DNA from: Saturnia japonica | Lineage: Eukaryota > Arthropoda > Insecta > Lepidoptera > Saturniidae | DNA: 64,000 nucleotides | Direction of reading: 5' to 3' | Assembly (NCBI GenBank): GCA_033032175.1 | Contig: CM065320.1 | Span: 1-64,000 of the forward strand | In this document: positions 1-12,999 of the stretch, piece after piece | Position numbering within the stretch: the first letter of the stretch is position 1 | Layout: every line of letters begins with the position of its first letter | Notes under the pieces: model-generated | Told to the model about the DNA's origin: nothing | Database searches by the model: none | Seen by the model: only the letters and a program-made list of their open reading frames with translations | Made by a program: the position numbers and the translations under genes

Positions 1-490
1 TCATAATTGTACTTCCCGCAAATACAAATTATTTAATTTTTCATTATCTCCTAAACTATGTCTCCAAACAACATGCTACGAGTATATAAATTAAAATTTA
101 ACTTAATAAAATTGTCTTTATGATTAAGTCCCTTTTATTCGTAAGGATTAATATGCCATATCCAAAAATAATGCTTTAAATCACTTTTTAATTTTTGACA
201 AATCTTTGTCACTATATACCTTATTATGGCTTATATATAAGAGATAGGCATGTGCTATTCCGGACTTTTCTTAAGATATACTAAGGGCCAATATTTTTGT
301 AGAACATTATATTTCCGTATCATTAACAATTACGCCGCGCTCATGGATAAAGCAGTTCGAGAGGGCTTCGACTTCCGACTTACGTAACAAAAGTCAATAT
401 TTAAGGCTAGCTGAGAATTATAGCCTAAGTGAATCTGGCTATCATACATATACAAAAATATTTTTTCGAATCCGACTGGTAGTTCCAGAA
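1..490 (-). mobile_element. Helitron-like family A, partial copy at the window edge
   Basis: It matches 10735-11205 along its length. Shared features are a common TAAGGATTAATATGCCAT, a GATAAAGCAGTTCG-like segment, TCAATATTTAAGGCTAGCTG and ACTGGTAGTT. Its 3' terminus lies off the left edge. Confidence 0.7.
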
Positions 491-3241
491 TTATTATTTA
501 TTGTTTTATAATTATGTTGTTATTTTTATCTTACTGATATAATAAATGTGATAGTGTGTATGTTTAGATGTTTGGATGTTTGTTACTCAATAATTGCAAA
601 AACGGCTAAACGTATTGTTCAAAACGAATATAGTAACAAATCGGCGGGTCACTGATCGAACGAGATCCGCGCCTACATTCACTCGCTACTTCCATTCCAT
701 TGTCTTTGAGAATTGTAAACGCTCTATTAAACGAATTTTATATACAAAATAAACGAATTATTGATACGCAAAATCCATAATTTAACACGTATTTTAAACG
801 CTAAGTATAATGTGGTAACTCGTATGTAAGGTTCCCAAGACACATGCATGCCTAGTTTGGGGCCATTGTTAAAATTTAAGTTGTAATAAAAATGAAATGA
901 AAAAAATGAATTTTGGCAGACAGATAGTCTATGTATGACCTGAAAAAATACATAGGGTACTTTTTATCCCGGATAAAACCATAGATTAACCACAGTTATC
1001 AATTTATATTTGTGATTAATTTATGTTCGATTGTGAACTACTTTCTATTATTATTTCACTTTAATATCTACGTTCAAAGTGGCAAATTTATTTAGGTTTA
1101 CTTTCTGCATTAGATTACATGTATATATGTTGATAACCAATAAGGATAACATCTCAACTTTAATTAAAATAAAATACAGTTTTAATGAATTTGGATGAAA
1201 TTTGACACACTGTTAGTTTATAGCCTGAATTAACAAATACGATACTAAATACTGTTCTCAATTTATATTGTTTTCCGATATTCACACGAATGAAGTCGAG
1301 GGTACAGCTAGTTCGTAATAAAACTTCTATTGTTCAATTATCAGAAGGTAAAAATACGACTCCATATTTCATTAATAACGCCTACAGTATAAACCTTTCT
1401 AGCTAACTACGATATTATTCCCTGAAAATACATTTATTGGTAAAAGAAAAGAAATCGTTGTTATAACTACAAAATTACATAGATACAAGAATCGATAGTA
1501 CCTATATGACGACATTTGGATCGCTTCAAATAGAATCTGGGAGTAAACGAATCTTGAAAATTTGTTTTTACGTGTTGAAAATAATTCCGATGCATTAATA
1601 TATATTAATTATTACATCCTTAAAAGTAACATAAAAATATTTTCAAATATGAACAAAAATATTCCATCAAAAACGTAGTGGTATGGTCACGTGACTACGT
1701 GTGACGTCATTGTTAAATAAATAGAACTGGCTAAAGCGAAATAGATATAATTAGAATATAATGCATTAATAATGTTTATGAAATTTACTGAGCACCTACA
1801 TTAAACATATAATTTGACTCGCAAACAAAACCTGAATTTTCCCAAAGAAATAAACATTTTTTTTTTTTTAGATTTGTTTTGTTTTAGGCTTTTTGTCAAT
1901 ATACCAATAGTATTAAATAATTCAGTTTAACTTTTAAAGATACTGTCAACTCACAAAATGTAGATGTCTTAACTAAAATATGAAATTATCATTCTAGCTT
2001 ACGCGAAACACTGGTGCTGAACAAAGCAATATAAACAGCGTTGGCCACGACCTAATTAAAACAAAAAAAACCTCTCTACTTTGTTGTTCGCTCTACCACT
2101 AAATGTTAGTAGGTAACTTTGTGGATGAGAAAATTAGCGTTTCATAATTAGTCCCGTTTGTACTTTGATATCGTTGTTTCAGTACAAAAGCCGGTAATTA
2201 CTTAAGTAATTAACGAATAGGTATCTTAAATGTTACTGTGGATAGTTAAAATAATATAGCTTGTTATTGTTTAGGTACCTAATATTATTTTTCCACTAAC
2301 GACACCATAATTTTTTTTTAAATAATGGCCTTAAGTACTAAATAATATAAGCTCGGCGGAAAACTCGCCTACATACGAAATACTTTTGATTGCAGGCAGT
2401 TACTATATAAGATGTCCATTAATTTCATCGCAATAGTTTTAATCTATACTATACTTACAATAAAAGAATAAAGAGTCGAAATCTGTACATTGAAGATATT
2501 TGAGAAAAATAATACTGGGGGGAGGGTTTAGAATCATGGGCAGAACACATTTCGATACTTTTTAAAATTTTTGTCTGTCTGTCGGTTGGTATGTTTGAAC
2601 ACCAATCACGTAAAAAATACTGGACCGAATTTAATGAAATTTGGTATGATTGTAGCTTATAGTCTGAATGTTAGTCTGAATAGCATTTAGGATACATTTT
2701 TACGTGTATAAACTTTTGTATGGTATATAAATTGCGTTTTGGTTGTAATATATTTGAAATATTGAAAATATTTACTAAAATGAAATGAAAAGATACCAAA
2801 TTATTTAATCATTACATAATTTTCAGTAAAATCAATAAATGGAAATGTAAGTATTTTTATTTTCCAACATTATTCATAGATGGTGCTGTACGGCAACTTG
2901 GTTTAAATCACATGTTATATATTTTCTGTAAGTGCGTATATTAATATTTTAAGAATATGCTTTTATTATGACTTCTAATTATTTTCAGATAAATTTTAAT
3001 GTTATTTTTGAATATTTAAATAAGGGAAGATATCTATTCTATCTTGATTTCTACGATACATGTCGTTGTTTGGTGTTTTTGTTCAATTATGATTTTTATT
3101 AAATGACACTAAACAGACTTACTATAAAGCGTTATTATTCTCTGGAAAATAACGATTTATAAATTTAAAGATATCAATTATACTTATCTTTTCGTGTGAA
3201 CGATTGCAAAATTGAACATTTTGTATGCCTTTATGTGTATG

Positions 3242-4482
3242 CAGGGTGGAAAAAACAAACGAGACATGGAGGAAAATTATGTTAAATAATGCAGATATCA
3301 AATTTAACTCAAAAACATTCTTTTAAGGATAAAATCTCTCGAATAAGCATTGTGTCTTACAATAAAGGTGATCATGAAATTTAACAATTTATAAATGTAA
3401 AAGTTATTTTAAATTTCTTAGAATTTAACGATGAGTGTAGGTACCCAAATAAAAGAAAAGATATTGTATGAAGTATCTGTCAAAAGTTATCAAGTAAATA
3501 ATTTCTACATAAAGTAATTGACAAGATTATTATTACTTCCTATAATCATTATCATTGTCTTACTAATTATACGTTTTATGTTGTAGGAAGACGAAAACTG
3601 ACTGAAACTGACCGAAAAGCCTCCCACATTTCATATTTGTTTTTAAAATCACAAAGTCTCAAATGATTAGTAATAGGTATCCGAATAGACAAATACTGCC
3701 TGTTCTTTTTTATAGAACAAAGCTGGCCCAACAAGCATACGTTCTGCTTGATGGTAAACAGTTACCGTAGCCTATGAACGCTTACAATACTATGGTATCA
3801 CTAGCACGTTTCTAATGGGTAATTTGACTGCGGTCTTCTGTAAAATGGAGGTATTCGACCATTTCGACTGTTTCTCGGAGAGAGACACCTTGATAAATTT
3901 CTCTATGCACTACCTCTCTTTGATGTTGTTGCGAATGATAGAAAATTTTGTAAACGTTGGAAGTTTCAAGAGACACGTACAACGGGCAAAGCGAGTAAAC
4001 TGCTGAGCTGCTGAAGAGTTAAACCCCAGTCATAGTCGTGTACTATGAAATACAATGCAGTCATAATCTGTGCATACAAGATAATGGATCTCATGTCGAG
4101 CAAGTTATCACAGTTCATTTGTTAAAATGTATGAAAATAATAATTTTAATTTATATCATCTTTACATATAAATTTGCTTTCGCGTTAGTTTAATATGAAC
4201 GAATTGTTAAATTTCATGGTCTCCTAAGTGAAATATACAATGTTCATTCAATAGATTTTATCATTATCATAGACTCTATCGATCGGTGTAATAACATAGT
4301 GCATGTCCGTTTTTAGCATTTTTAGTTGGTTTGATGTTTCCCAGTACACAGATAATCTTTTTTAGAAAATCTGTGAAAGCTGATTAATATAATTTAAAAA
4401 AAAGAATGTTTTTATTTTGAGTTTAATTTGCTATCTTCAATATTTAATATACTTTTCCTCCATATCCCTTTTTTTCAACTAG
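3242..4482. mobile_element. inverted-repeat DNA element inserted in a Helitron-like repeat
   Basis: About 80 bp at the left end (CAGGGTGGAAAAAAC, GACATGGAGGAAAATTATGT, CAAATTTAACTCAAAAACAT) recur inverted at 4398-4482, with scattered mismatches and small gaps. This marks a MITE-like or Tc1/mariner-like non-autonomous element. It carries its own nested repeat at 3705-3993. I see no transposase and no certain target duplication. Confidence 0.65.
3705..3993 (+). repeat. dispersed repeat D (AACAAGCATACG type)
   Basis: It shares a common opening (CAACAAGCATACG, TGATGGTAAACAGTTACCGT) with 7525-7795 and 35895-36160, and a common end (CTCGGAGAGAGA, AAATTTCTCT). It looks like a SINE or truncated LINE tail spread in this genome. 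The small open frame at 3815 is part of the repeat and not a gene. Confidence 0.6.
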
Positions 4483-4499
4483 TATATTTATATAAATAA

Positions 4500-4740
4500 A
4501 TACCACCACGACTGTATTCGCTGAAGGGTTAGGCAGAGGTTTACTAATTGTACATCCACATTTCGTCTGGTATGTTTTTAGGTCCCATGTAATAGGAGGC
4601 GAGCCTATTGCCATTAATCGAGCACAAAGCTAAACTCCGAGCTGCTAGTGAAAATTTCATAGGAAAACCTAATAATACTTTGTTCGACCTGAGAATCGAA
4701 CCAAGGACATCGAGCATAGCAGTCAGCCTTTATGTTTTTA
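4500..4740 (-). mobile_element. tRNA-headed SINE, family 2, inside a Helitron-like element
   Basis: It is equivalent to 41020-41260 (AGGCGAGCCTATTGCCAT, GAATCGAACCAAGGACATCG). It is more degenerate in the B-box region. It lies between an inverted-repeat insertion (ending about 4482) and the Helitron-like 3' end at 4906. Confidence 0.65.
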
Positions 4741-5389
4741 TCTGTATGATTGTTAAACATTTAAAATGATTTAAGTAGGGTATTTTCAAAGCTTATACGG
4801 GTCAAATATACCCTAAGGTGAGATTGAGGTGAGGTGAAGTTTTTATTTAGTAGCTGTTTTCATTAAACAAAATGTGCCACATGGACGAAGTCGCGGGCAC
4901 AGCTAGTACATGTATATACATGCAGAATACGATTATCTACATCCATATAATTTCTTTTTGAATAAGTATAGCCGTTATTTGATAGGCAAAATGAAATACG
5001 TACTTGATTTTTCTAGAGATTTTCTTAGAAATTTATCGTAGTTTTCTCGGTGTCGATATAATTGTCTTTCACATTGTACGTTTACTAACATGAAAAAGTA
5101 AACTGCAATTACTAACATGTTTGGAACCAGTGACATTGTTTCATTTAAAAGTACAAATCGAAATAATCGATCGAGAAAATAAAAACAATGAACTCACTAT
5201 CACCACCTGCAAATCGATAGTCGACAAGTTACGAACACAATAGATTCTTTACGTTAAAGAAACATCGAATGACAACACAATAGCTACAAATTCTTTGTGA
5301 AATGAAAAATATGATTTTAGTTTTTTACTTGATTGCGAAAAAGAAGGGTTAGGTTTTTCGAGCCTATTTATATATATAATTATTATGTC

Positions 5390-5830
5390 TATTTCTTTAG
5401 CACGCTCTGTAGCCTAAACGGCTTAATGGATTTTAGCATACGAGGTGTCGTTAGATTCGCTTTAATTGTGGGACTATTTTCTCCAATTCAGTATTAATCT
5501 TTATCCATCTTTATACTAATAAACTTGGGAATCTACAGATTAAAATTTTCCTTTACTTTATAACATTTAAATGAATACCGTAGAAGATAACACAGATTCA
5601 AAATTACGCGCAACCAAATAAATCATTCGTTGCGGAACGGTTGGTCAGCACTCTGCACCTATGCTGAATAGCGCGTAGCGAGCTATGCGCATTTTTCGTA
5701 ACTATGAAGTTATGAACTATCAATACTAAAGCGATAACCTCTAAATCATGTTTTTTTAAACATAAAATACACCACTTTGTAAATGGCACCCGTGCGAAGC
5801 TGAGTCGGGTCGCTAGTAATATATAAGAAT
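5390..5830 (+). repeat. degenerate mobile-element tail
   Basis: The region ends CACCCGTGCGAAGCTGAGTC then GGGTCGCTAGTAAT, the usual tail of lepidopteran Helitron-like or SINE families. Upstream (GTAGCCTAAACGGCTTAATG) also fits a decayed copy. The 90-codon minus-strand frame inside is not convincing. Confidence 0.4.
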
Positions 5831-6649
5831 CATAAATTTTAAGTTGCCACAAAGTCTCCTTGGGCGATTTTAACATGAGAGTCAGTATCTTTTTAAAGCG
5901 TTACTTGAATTCTGAAGATTATAAAAAAATTATATCCATGTGACTTTGATATAATTGTGTTATAAGCACAATTACCCAATAAGAAGGAGAAGAACTAGGC
6001 ACCAGGATATATTTTTCTTACTCTAATATAATAGCCAGTAGCCACGTTTTAACCTCATACTATCATTGAAAAATAAAGGTTTGTCTATTCCGGCGTTTTA
6101 TTTATTAATATCAGTGATTCGCAGCCCAGAAATCTCCTCATCCAATATATTATTAGAACAATCAATATCTAATTGAGAGTTTTTGTTTAATAATAAAAAT
6201 ACATATTTATTATATACGTCATAATAGTGAAATGAGTGTTCTGCGACTTAATGGAGAGTGTTCTTCAGTTGTTTTCTAGTCGATTAATGGAGGTCAGGAT
6301 CTTCCACAGGTCTTACCAAGTATAAATTTTGTAGTATGTTACTTCAATGGTATTAGAAGAACATAGTAACGACTCATTGAAATAGTCAATAAATTGGATA
6401 TTAGTGTAGGGGGTTTTTTAATTTTCGAAATCTATCTTGTTATTTCAATAAAATACTTGGGGACAAAGTGAGTAATTTTTAAAAGCGACTTTTAATATTT
6501 TTTATTTTATTTATCATAATATAATTTTCGTATTAAATTTAAATTCTATCACATGATTTGAATCTGTGATTCAAATGACACTGAATCAAAACCACGAGAT
6601 TACGCTTGCGATAAATGACTGCATTTACATATACATATATTATAACTAT

Positions 6650-7090
6650 AGGTGGGCTCCCGACTATGCACGCGTTTGTTTACTACGCAGTAGTTATTTA
6701 CATCACGTAATTTAATTTTTCTTCATATTGTTGACATTTCATAATCCGTAATCAATTGTGGAGAGGCATGTTTTTCCCGTGTATTAATGTTAATCAAAAT
6801 CGACTGAAATTTTTTATCCTATTAAACGATTTCTAATGTATTATTTACGATTCTTATAGCCTCTCAATAATGGTACGATTTATGTTTCCCGTCTACAAAA
6901 TTGGATCAGAATCGGGTTTCTAAATTTAATATTGAAATTTCTTATACTCTATCAATTGACCACTGACATGAGCATCCCGTGTACAAAATTTCAAAAGAAT
7001 CGGTCAAGCCGTTTTTGAGTTAAATCTGGGCATAGAAGTAGACGGACAGACAATAAAAAATTTAAGCGCGTATTCGTGATCGGTGTCTTT
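6650..7090 (+). repeat. degenerate dispersed repeat
   Basis: CCCGACTATGCACGCGTTTG, CAAAATTTCAAAAGAATCGG, TCAAGCCGTTTTTGAG and GTAGACGGACAGACAATAAA follow the plan of 38150-38470. No coding capacity remains. Confidence 0.45.
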
Positions 7091-7524
7091 CATATACTAT
7101 GTCTATCAAGAAATTTGAATAAAAAATTAAGTGTACAGACAGAACTACGGATTTATTAATTTAAATAAGTATAGATAACCACAAAGTGTAATAACTGTAT
7201 TATAATAGATTATTTAAATATGGAAATAATGTTGAAATACATATTATATAGTAATAGCCGCTAAAACTATTTACATTCAATATAAATTATAAATTATTAT
7301 TATTTAAAATTGCACGGCGTTTCAGTATTAAACAGAAAATACAAAAATAATTAAAATTATTCACAAGCAGAGCAAAGGCATACCAAAAGGTTTGTTCTTA
7401 TTTGCGAGAGCACTCACCCTTCGCAAATATATTGCCACTCGAGGGTCTTCGCTCTCAAGTGTTGTACTGAAATGGAGCTTTCTCTACCAAACCGACAAAG
7501 TAGATTTACTCAAAACTTATAAAT

Positions 7525-7795
7525 GTATTTTTTTATAAAACAAATGTGGCAAACAAGCATACGGCTTGCCTGATGGTAAGCGGCTACTACCAAAACTATC
7601 ATCAGTGCGTTGCCGACCTCGAACCCACTATCTCAAAGACCTCTGGAAACCCTACTCATCGCAGGAACACACCATGTTTATTGTCTGTAATCTTCTGTGT
7701 GGTGGAGATATTCCACCAGCCTGACTGTCCCAAGTACTTAGAGAGAAGTATCTAAAAGAAATTTCTCCGTGCCCTAATCTCTCTCTTCTTTTTCA
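7525..7795 (+). repeat. dispersed repeat D
   Basis: It contains GGCAAACAAGCATACGGC, CTGATGGTAAGCGGCTAC, GCGTTGCCGACC and TCCCAAGTACTTAGAGAGA, matching the copies at 3705 and 35895. The 69-codon open frame here is repeat sequence. Confidence 0.62.
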
Positions 7796-7905
7796 GTATA
7801 TTGTCCATAATAATGTTGTGAATTTTTGAGTGAAATGAATGCGGTTAAGAAAATACTTATGACAAAGGTATATAACATCTTATTGTAATTATTTTTTATT
7901 TATTA

Positions 7906-8400
7906 TCACTCTATGTCTCTACTGAAGTTGGTTACAAATCTATAAAATGCAATGGTAAAATCAAAATAATCTTTATTCAATTTAGGCCCTAAGAATGCAC
8001 TTATGAAAGCCAAAACACTACTACCGGCTCGAAAAATATCCCAGACATCGAGAAGAACGGGTAAGAAACTCGATCGGGTTTTTTTTTTCAACTGTACAAG
8101 TGTTAATATAATAGGTACAATAATAATAATTTAATGGATGCACAGAGAGGGAGTCACTTCCAAACATCACTATCATTCACATAATGATCCACCCTTTGAC
8201 ACCTTTTGACAGTAAAACCCGTTCGACATGGTCTTTGAACTTGTTGTCCGGCAAATCTGTAATGTGCTTCGGAATATTATTAAAGAACCTAACACTATTA
8301 CCTAAAAAACTTGTATTAGTCTTACTAAGTCTAAAACACTTTACGACTAATTTATCTCTATTTCTAGTATTAACATTGTGCTGATCTTAAAAAAAACCTA
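7906..8400 (-). pseudogene. non-LTR retrotransposon C-terminal fragment (copy 1)
   Basis: On the minus strand, 8371 to about 8178 reads openly. It includes NRDKLVVKCFRLSKTNTSFLG, then FFNNIPKHITDLPDNKFKDH, then VERVLLSKG. This is the tail of a reverse transcriptase ORF (FNNIP...L....FK..V...LL.K). The non-coding 3' part extends to about 7906 and matches copy 2 at 49770 (for example AGAATGCACTTATGAAAGCC). Confidence 0.65.
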
Positions 8401-8554
8401 GCTTGACTAAGTTTTAAGTTATTTAAATAATTAATAGTACCTAATACTAGTCTGTAAGTGTCTCGGTGCTGGGCAAAGATGCATCTTCACGAAGGAAGGC
8501 ATGCCCACGGAAGGCCTACGATAATTAGCGATATCAAACGCCGAGAAATCTACA

Positions 8555-8780
8555 GTTCTATATTTTTCCAACATACAGTGGTACTACAAAAATATTTCGC
8601 AAGCATTCTGGTTTCCTCGCGATGTTTTTGTCCATAGTCAGCCGATAATTGTACCAATTTGAATTAGTAAATGTACGTGAATTACGAAAAATTCTTTGGT
8701 ACTTACCGGGGTTCGAAACTGCGTACATCGAATTAATATTCCACCTGTCTAAGCCACTCTGCCACCACGACTTAACAATT
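8555..8780 (-). repeat. possible tRNA-headed SINE
   Basis: The minus strand reads GTGGTGGCAGAGTGGCTTAG, followed about 40 bp later by AGTTTCGAACCCCGG. This is like the A and B boxes of a Ser-type tRNA, but without a complete cloverleaf. I found no second copy in the window. Confidence 0.4.
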
Positions 8781-9579
8781 GATACTTTTGATAATTGCAA
8801 GTGTACATTATAAATCACACAAATAAAAGTAAATACTACTATAAGTGAAAGAAGGTATTACGTTACAATTTGCATATAACATTTCTTCTTCGTACGAAAA
8901 TAATACAGGCATAAACTTTTTAAGAGAGCCAGCACCTTTAGCCGCATGGCGAGAGAAGCTGAATGCAACGAGCCGTTTTTCCTAGCTTTGCAAATGGCGA
9001 GCGAGCGTAAAGAAAATCTAGAGCGCGCTGCGGACCACGTAAAACTTAAATACACTTTACTTTTTGTAAAGGAGAAAATATTATATTTATAAACTTTATG
9101 TTTTAGATTAATATTGAGGTATGCTTTGTTACCTTTTCTTAATTTTCTTAAAATATATAGGTAAAGTACGCTACTACAATAATGAAAAAAATCATGATCG
9201 AACTTTATAAAATGAAATATGAACTTAAAAATTTCTGAATACTTACAATGTCAACCGCAGACCAATATAACATGTCTAGAAGAAAAATAAACTTTTGTCA
9301 TTATTTAACCATTTTGGAATAAAAAAATTTTTTTTTAGATGAGAGTTTTTAACTTATTTTCATGTGAAAAGTAAAAAAAAATGTTATTCGACCATCCTAA
9401 TGTATAGGTAATATTCCTTGCTATAATATGTACGGTAAATAAAGGTATAAATGTTAAATATCCTAAATTCATTCAAGAACCAAAACACAATATATTTTAG
9501 TATACATATATCACGAAGAATCTGTTACCAATTTACAGAAATTATCACTACTAAAGGTGACGCTTTGATTAATATTAAG

Positions 9580-9660
9580 TCTATAATATAATATAAAGTA
9601 ATATATAATAATATAATATAAAGGATATAATATAGTAATATTAGTGGTATTAGTAAAATT
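9580..9660. repeat. AT-only low-complexity tract
   Basis: The tract is made almost entirely of TATAATATA-type repeats. It is probably a degenerate microsatellite. Confidence 0.7.
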
Positions 9661-10542
9661 CACCATATATGTAATTATCGATTATGGTGTTACATATTTA
9701 CAATATAAAATACATTCTCGTAATGAATTCTATTCTATATTTTTATAAAAACATCAAAATAAACTCTATTACATGTTTTTTGACATAATTGAGGCTCCGT
9801 AAATCGCATATTGACTTGCAATAAATACATTTAAAATAATTTATAAAAGAAATATATAAGATATAAATATATAAGATAAAGCAAGCATTAAAGAATAGTA
9901 TCTACTAAAACATAATATATATCTATCTTAAAACAGTATTCTTAAAATAGAATTTCTTCTAAGAATTATCCATCTATAATTTGTAGCTACGAACGTCCTT
10001 TGTCCTCGGACAAAGATAAGTAATATCTATATAAGGTAAACTATCAATATTAACTGTGGAATATCTGAATTAAAAAGGTCATCAGAGTACATAAATTTGA
10101 AATTCAAGGACCGTTTGAGATATGAAAATAAAATCAGGTATGAACTTGCGATTCAGCAGAGCAAGAAATTTACATTTTACCTTCGCGAAAAAAAAAATGT
10201 AAATCAGAGTTCAAGTAATTCTAATAAAACAAGGTATGTAAGGTAAGTATGCAGTACTAGGCAACAAATAAATTATGTTCGAATGTACCTTCTTTAAGCT
10301 AAAAATATGCATAGGTCAATCATATAATGAACAATGGTACTGAAAGTGATATAAGAGTAAAGAAACTTACCAGAGTACTGCTTTTCCTGAAGTTTAGGAG
10401 GCTTGAATTTCCAAAATGCCTTCCTTAATGCTCATGTATAGTTTAAAAGGAAGCCGCATGCAAATTTTCGCAATTCAAGCCCTAGCAGTTTGGGCTCTAC
10501 GTTGATATGTCAGTCAGTCATTCAGTTATCCTTTTATATGTA

Positions 10543-11258
10543 CTAGCTGTGCCCCGCGGTTTCACCCGCATATAATTTAGAAGAAATCACTGATTGATGA
10601 TTTATGATATTTCAATAAAGACAATATTTTTATCGAGAGGCCAGATGATCACATCGCGGCATCGCACGACTCTCTCGCGCCGCGAACTACTATAGATAAT
10701 ATACCCGAGCCGAGTGTTGAATTATTTTAATTTTGTATTATCTCTCAAACTATACGTCCAAATAACATGCTGTAAAGGACAAAGTTTATCTTCATTATAA
10801 ATTGTCTTTATGATGAAGTAACTTTTGTTCGCAAGGATTAATATGCCATCCTTAAAAATGATACTCATAAAATCTTCAACAAAAAAATAATTGCAAAATA
10901 CCTTCTTGTGGCTCATGCATAAGAGATAGATATATGCTATCGCTAACTTTTTCTTATATATACTAATAGCCAATTTTTTTATAGTACATTGTATTGACGT
11001 ATCATTACCCATTAAGCCAGCGCATGCGGCTAAAGCAGTTCGCAAGGGCTTCGATTTCCGACTTACGGAACAAAAATCAATATTTAAGGCTAGCTGGAAA
11101 CTGTAGTCTAATGTTATAATTATAACCTATACCATACCTGGTGAGTCTGGCTATCATATAAAAAAAGAATTTTTCGAATCCTACTGGTAGTTTCACAGAT
11201 GAGCGTGTTTAAACAAACAAACATAAACTTTTCCGCTTTATTATAGTATTAGTGTAGA
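10543..11258 (-). mobile_element. non-autonomous Helitron-like element, family A (716 bp)
   Basis: On the minus strand it begins A|TC (11258) and ends CTAG|T (10543). Near the 3' end a GCGG-GTGAAA-CCGC hairpin sits about 10 bases before CTAG. These are standard Helitron terminal features. No Rep/helicase coding is present. Homologous copies lie at 1-490 and about 24490-24755. Confidence 0.75.
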
Positions 11259-11269
11259 TTTTACATATG

Positions 11270-11960
11270 TTTTTTAATATGGAATGATTCGTATAATTTA
11301 TAACCAAAATTTTGTAGTCCTTACCATTTCAAATTTCGAACTCTACGTCCCTATGAGGCCGTGTCCTAAAAGTGCATAACCTCTTTAAGCTTGGAAACTT
11401 TCAAATGAGGTACTATAGGTAATATAGTATGGTGACTTTCGAAATATTCCAATTTTAAAGAGTATTTGCTTTTTTTTAATTGAGTTCAACCTTTTTTGAA
11501 TAATATCAGATTGAGTTTTCAAACATGTGTCAAAATAAAATGTAATTTAAATCAAAAGCACTAAGGAGTATTGATATCAACTTCAAATCAAATCACCGCC
11601 AAAGTAACTTTCTACCCCTTTTTAACTTAGGGTATGAATTTCAATAAAATACGAATCACGACTTCCATCAATTCTGTTAAAAAACGTTTATGCAAAATTT
11701 GAAGTAAATTGAACCGAGGAATCACGTTGTACAAACTTTGGCCCCCTTTTTCAACCCCTTAGGGGTCGAATTTCCAAAAATCCATTATTATCGTTTGTCT
11801 TCGTCGTACAAAGAACACACCCTCCAAGTTTCAGGTATCTACGATCAGCGGTTAAGGCTGTGCGTTAAACCGCCGGTCATTCAGGAGAAAGCATTTTATA
11901 TGTATAGATATAAACAGATTAGTAGGCACCATGCTACTTTCAGTCATTAAAATCAGGAAT
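11270..11960 (+). repeat. dispersed repeat with CCCCTTAGGGGTCGAATTTC
   Basis: It contains ACAAACTTTGGCCCCCTTTT, CCCCTTAGGGGTCGAATTTC and CCTCCAAGTTTCAGGTATCT, then GATCAGCGGTTAAGGCTGTG. This arrangement recurs in many insect genomes as a non-LTR tail. The 70-codon frame inside is not a gene. Confidence 0.45.
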
Positions 11961-12195
11961 TATGGACATACCTATAATATATATAACATATATATAATGG
12001 GCATGGACTATGTAATTAGATATTATTTTGATTGTATGTTAACTTGTACGAGAATATTAAAATAAACTACCTCAAATCTTGTTGAAATTTGTTGACTATC
12101 TAGTTTATCTGCAACTCTATTATAGTGGAATATCATAGATTTAAGTAAAAAAATCTATTTAAAAAATTTGAATTACTATTCTACTATAGTAGTTA

Positions 12196-12365
12196 GGTGG
12201 ACCACAATAGCAAATGGTTCGACCTCCTCTCCCACAGGTGAAAGCTACGTCACCAATGTGCTGGAATTCCCTGGAAGATCCACGAGCAACGTTTGTTTGT
12301 ACATGTGTGGACGTAACTGTCGCTCCCTTCGAACTTAACAGTCACGGGAGTAAGTGCTGCATTCC
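12196..12365 (+). other. exon-like open segment of unknown identity
   Basis: An acceptor-like CTCCTCTCCCACAG precedes 12238, and CACGGGA|GTAAGT follows 12349. One frame between them is open (VKATSPMCWNSLEDPRATFV, then CTCVDVTVAPFELNSHG). A second frame is also open (GESYVTNVLEFPGRSTSNVC). It has the base composition of coding sequence. I do not recognise the product. It could be a host exon or part of a dispersed repeat. Confidence 0.3.
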
Positions 12366-12819
12366 ACCAAATTAATATTAATGGACGTTTTTTTTTTTTT
12401 TTATTTTGATGGCCTATCATGATGATTATGATGATAGTGATAAGTAAATATGCGAAGAATTCTTCATATTTCCTTTTTATTAATGAGTAGCTGGCCCCCA
12501 GCAGACAACGCTCTGCCCCTTCAATAACTCGACCACAGCGCCACCTATCCTGAGTTTATTTCCCTCAAAACTTTTTCAGGACCATAACGAACAAAACAAA
12601 AAGTATAACGCATATACATTATTCGAACCGTGAGTTACGGCCCGTGGCCTTGAGTAAATAAAAAATAATAATTAAAGCAATTTAAGTTTTCCCAGCATTT
12701 TCCGATTTCCCGCAATTTTTTTCTATGGAAAACCTTATCCAGACTAATACTAACATTAAATAAAAATAATTATTAGACAAATCGGTTAAATTCCATTTCA
12801 TATTTATTAACCAACTTCA

Positions 12820-12975
12820 ACGAATGGATGTTCAGGCATAACTTCTTTGTTTATGATCAGATTTCGATGATTCTTTTTGTGTTGGATAGGGGTGAACCAC
12901 CTTTTAATTTTATTGGCATTGGACTTTGAACTTACAAGATACACCAGAGAACTCTTCAAAATAATTGAAGTTGGT
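12820..12975 (+). repeat. dispersed repeat E
   Basis: CAACTTCAACGAATGGATGT, ATAACTTCTTTGTTTATGA, GTTGGATAGGGGTGAACCA and CTTCAAAATAATTGAAGTTGG match the family at 34499. Confidence 0.55.
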
Positions 12976-12999
12976 TTTCTTTATTATCAAAAATTATCT

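Larger units (their letters stand above)
2443..4906 (+). mobile_element. Helitron-like element, family C, interrupted by an inverted-repeat insertion
   Basis: The left end is A|TCTATACTATACTTACAATA. The right end is GTCGCGGGCACAGCTAG|T at 4906. About 2990-3241 and 4483-4906 align with the continuous copy at 40765-41455, so the 1.24 kb between them is a later insertion. Without it the element is about 1.2 kb. No protein is encoded. Confidence 0.6.

Noticed and set aside
4364..4385. Short similarity to the bantam miRNA (GTGAAAGCTGATT)
   Set aside because: The seed part is absent and no precursor hairpin is visible. It lies inside a repeat terminus region.
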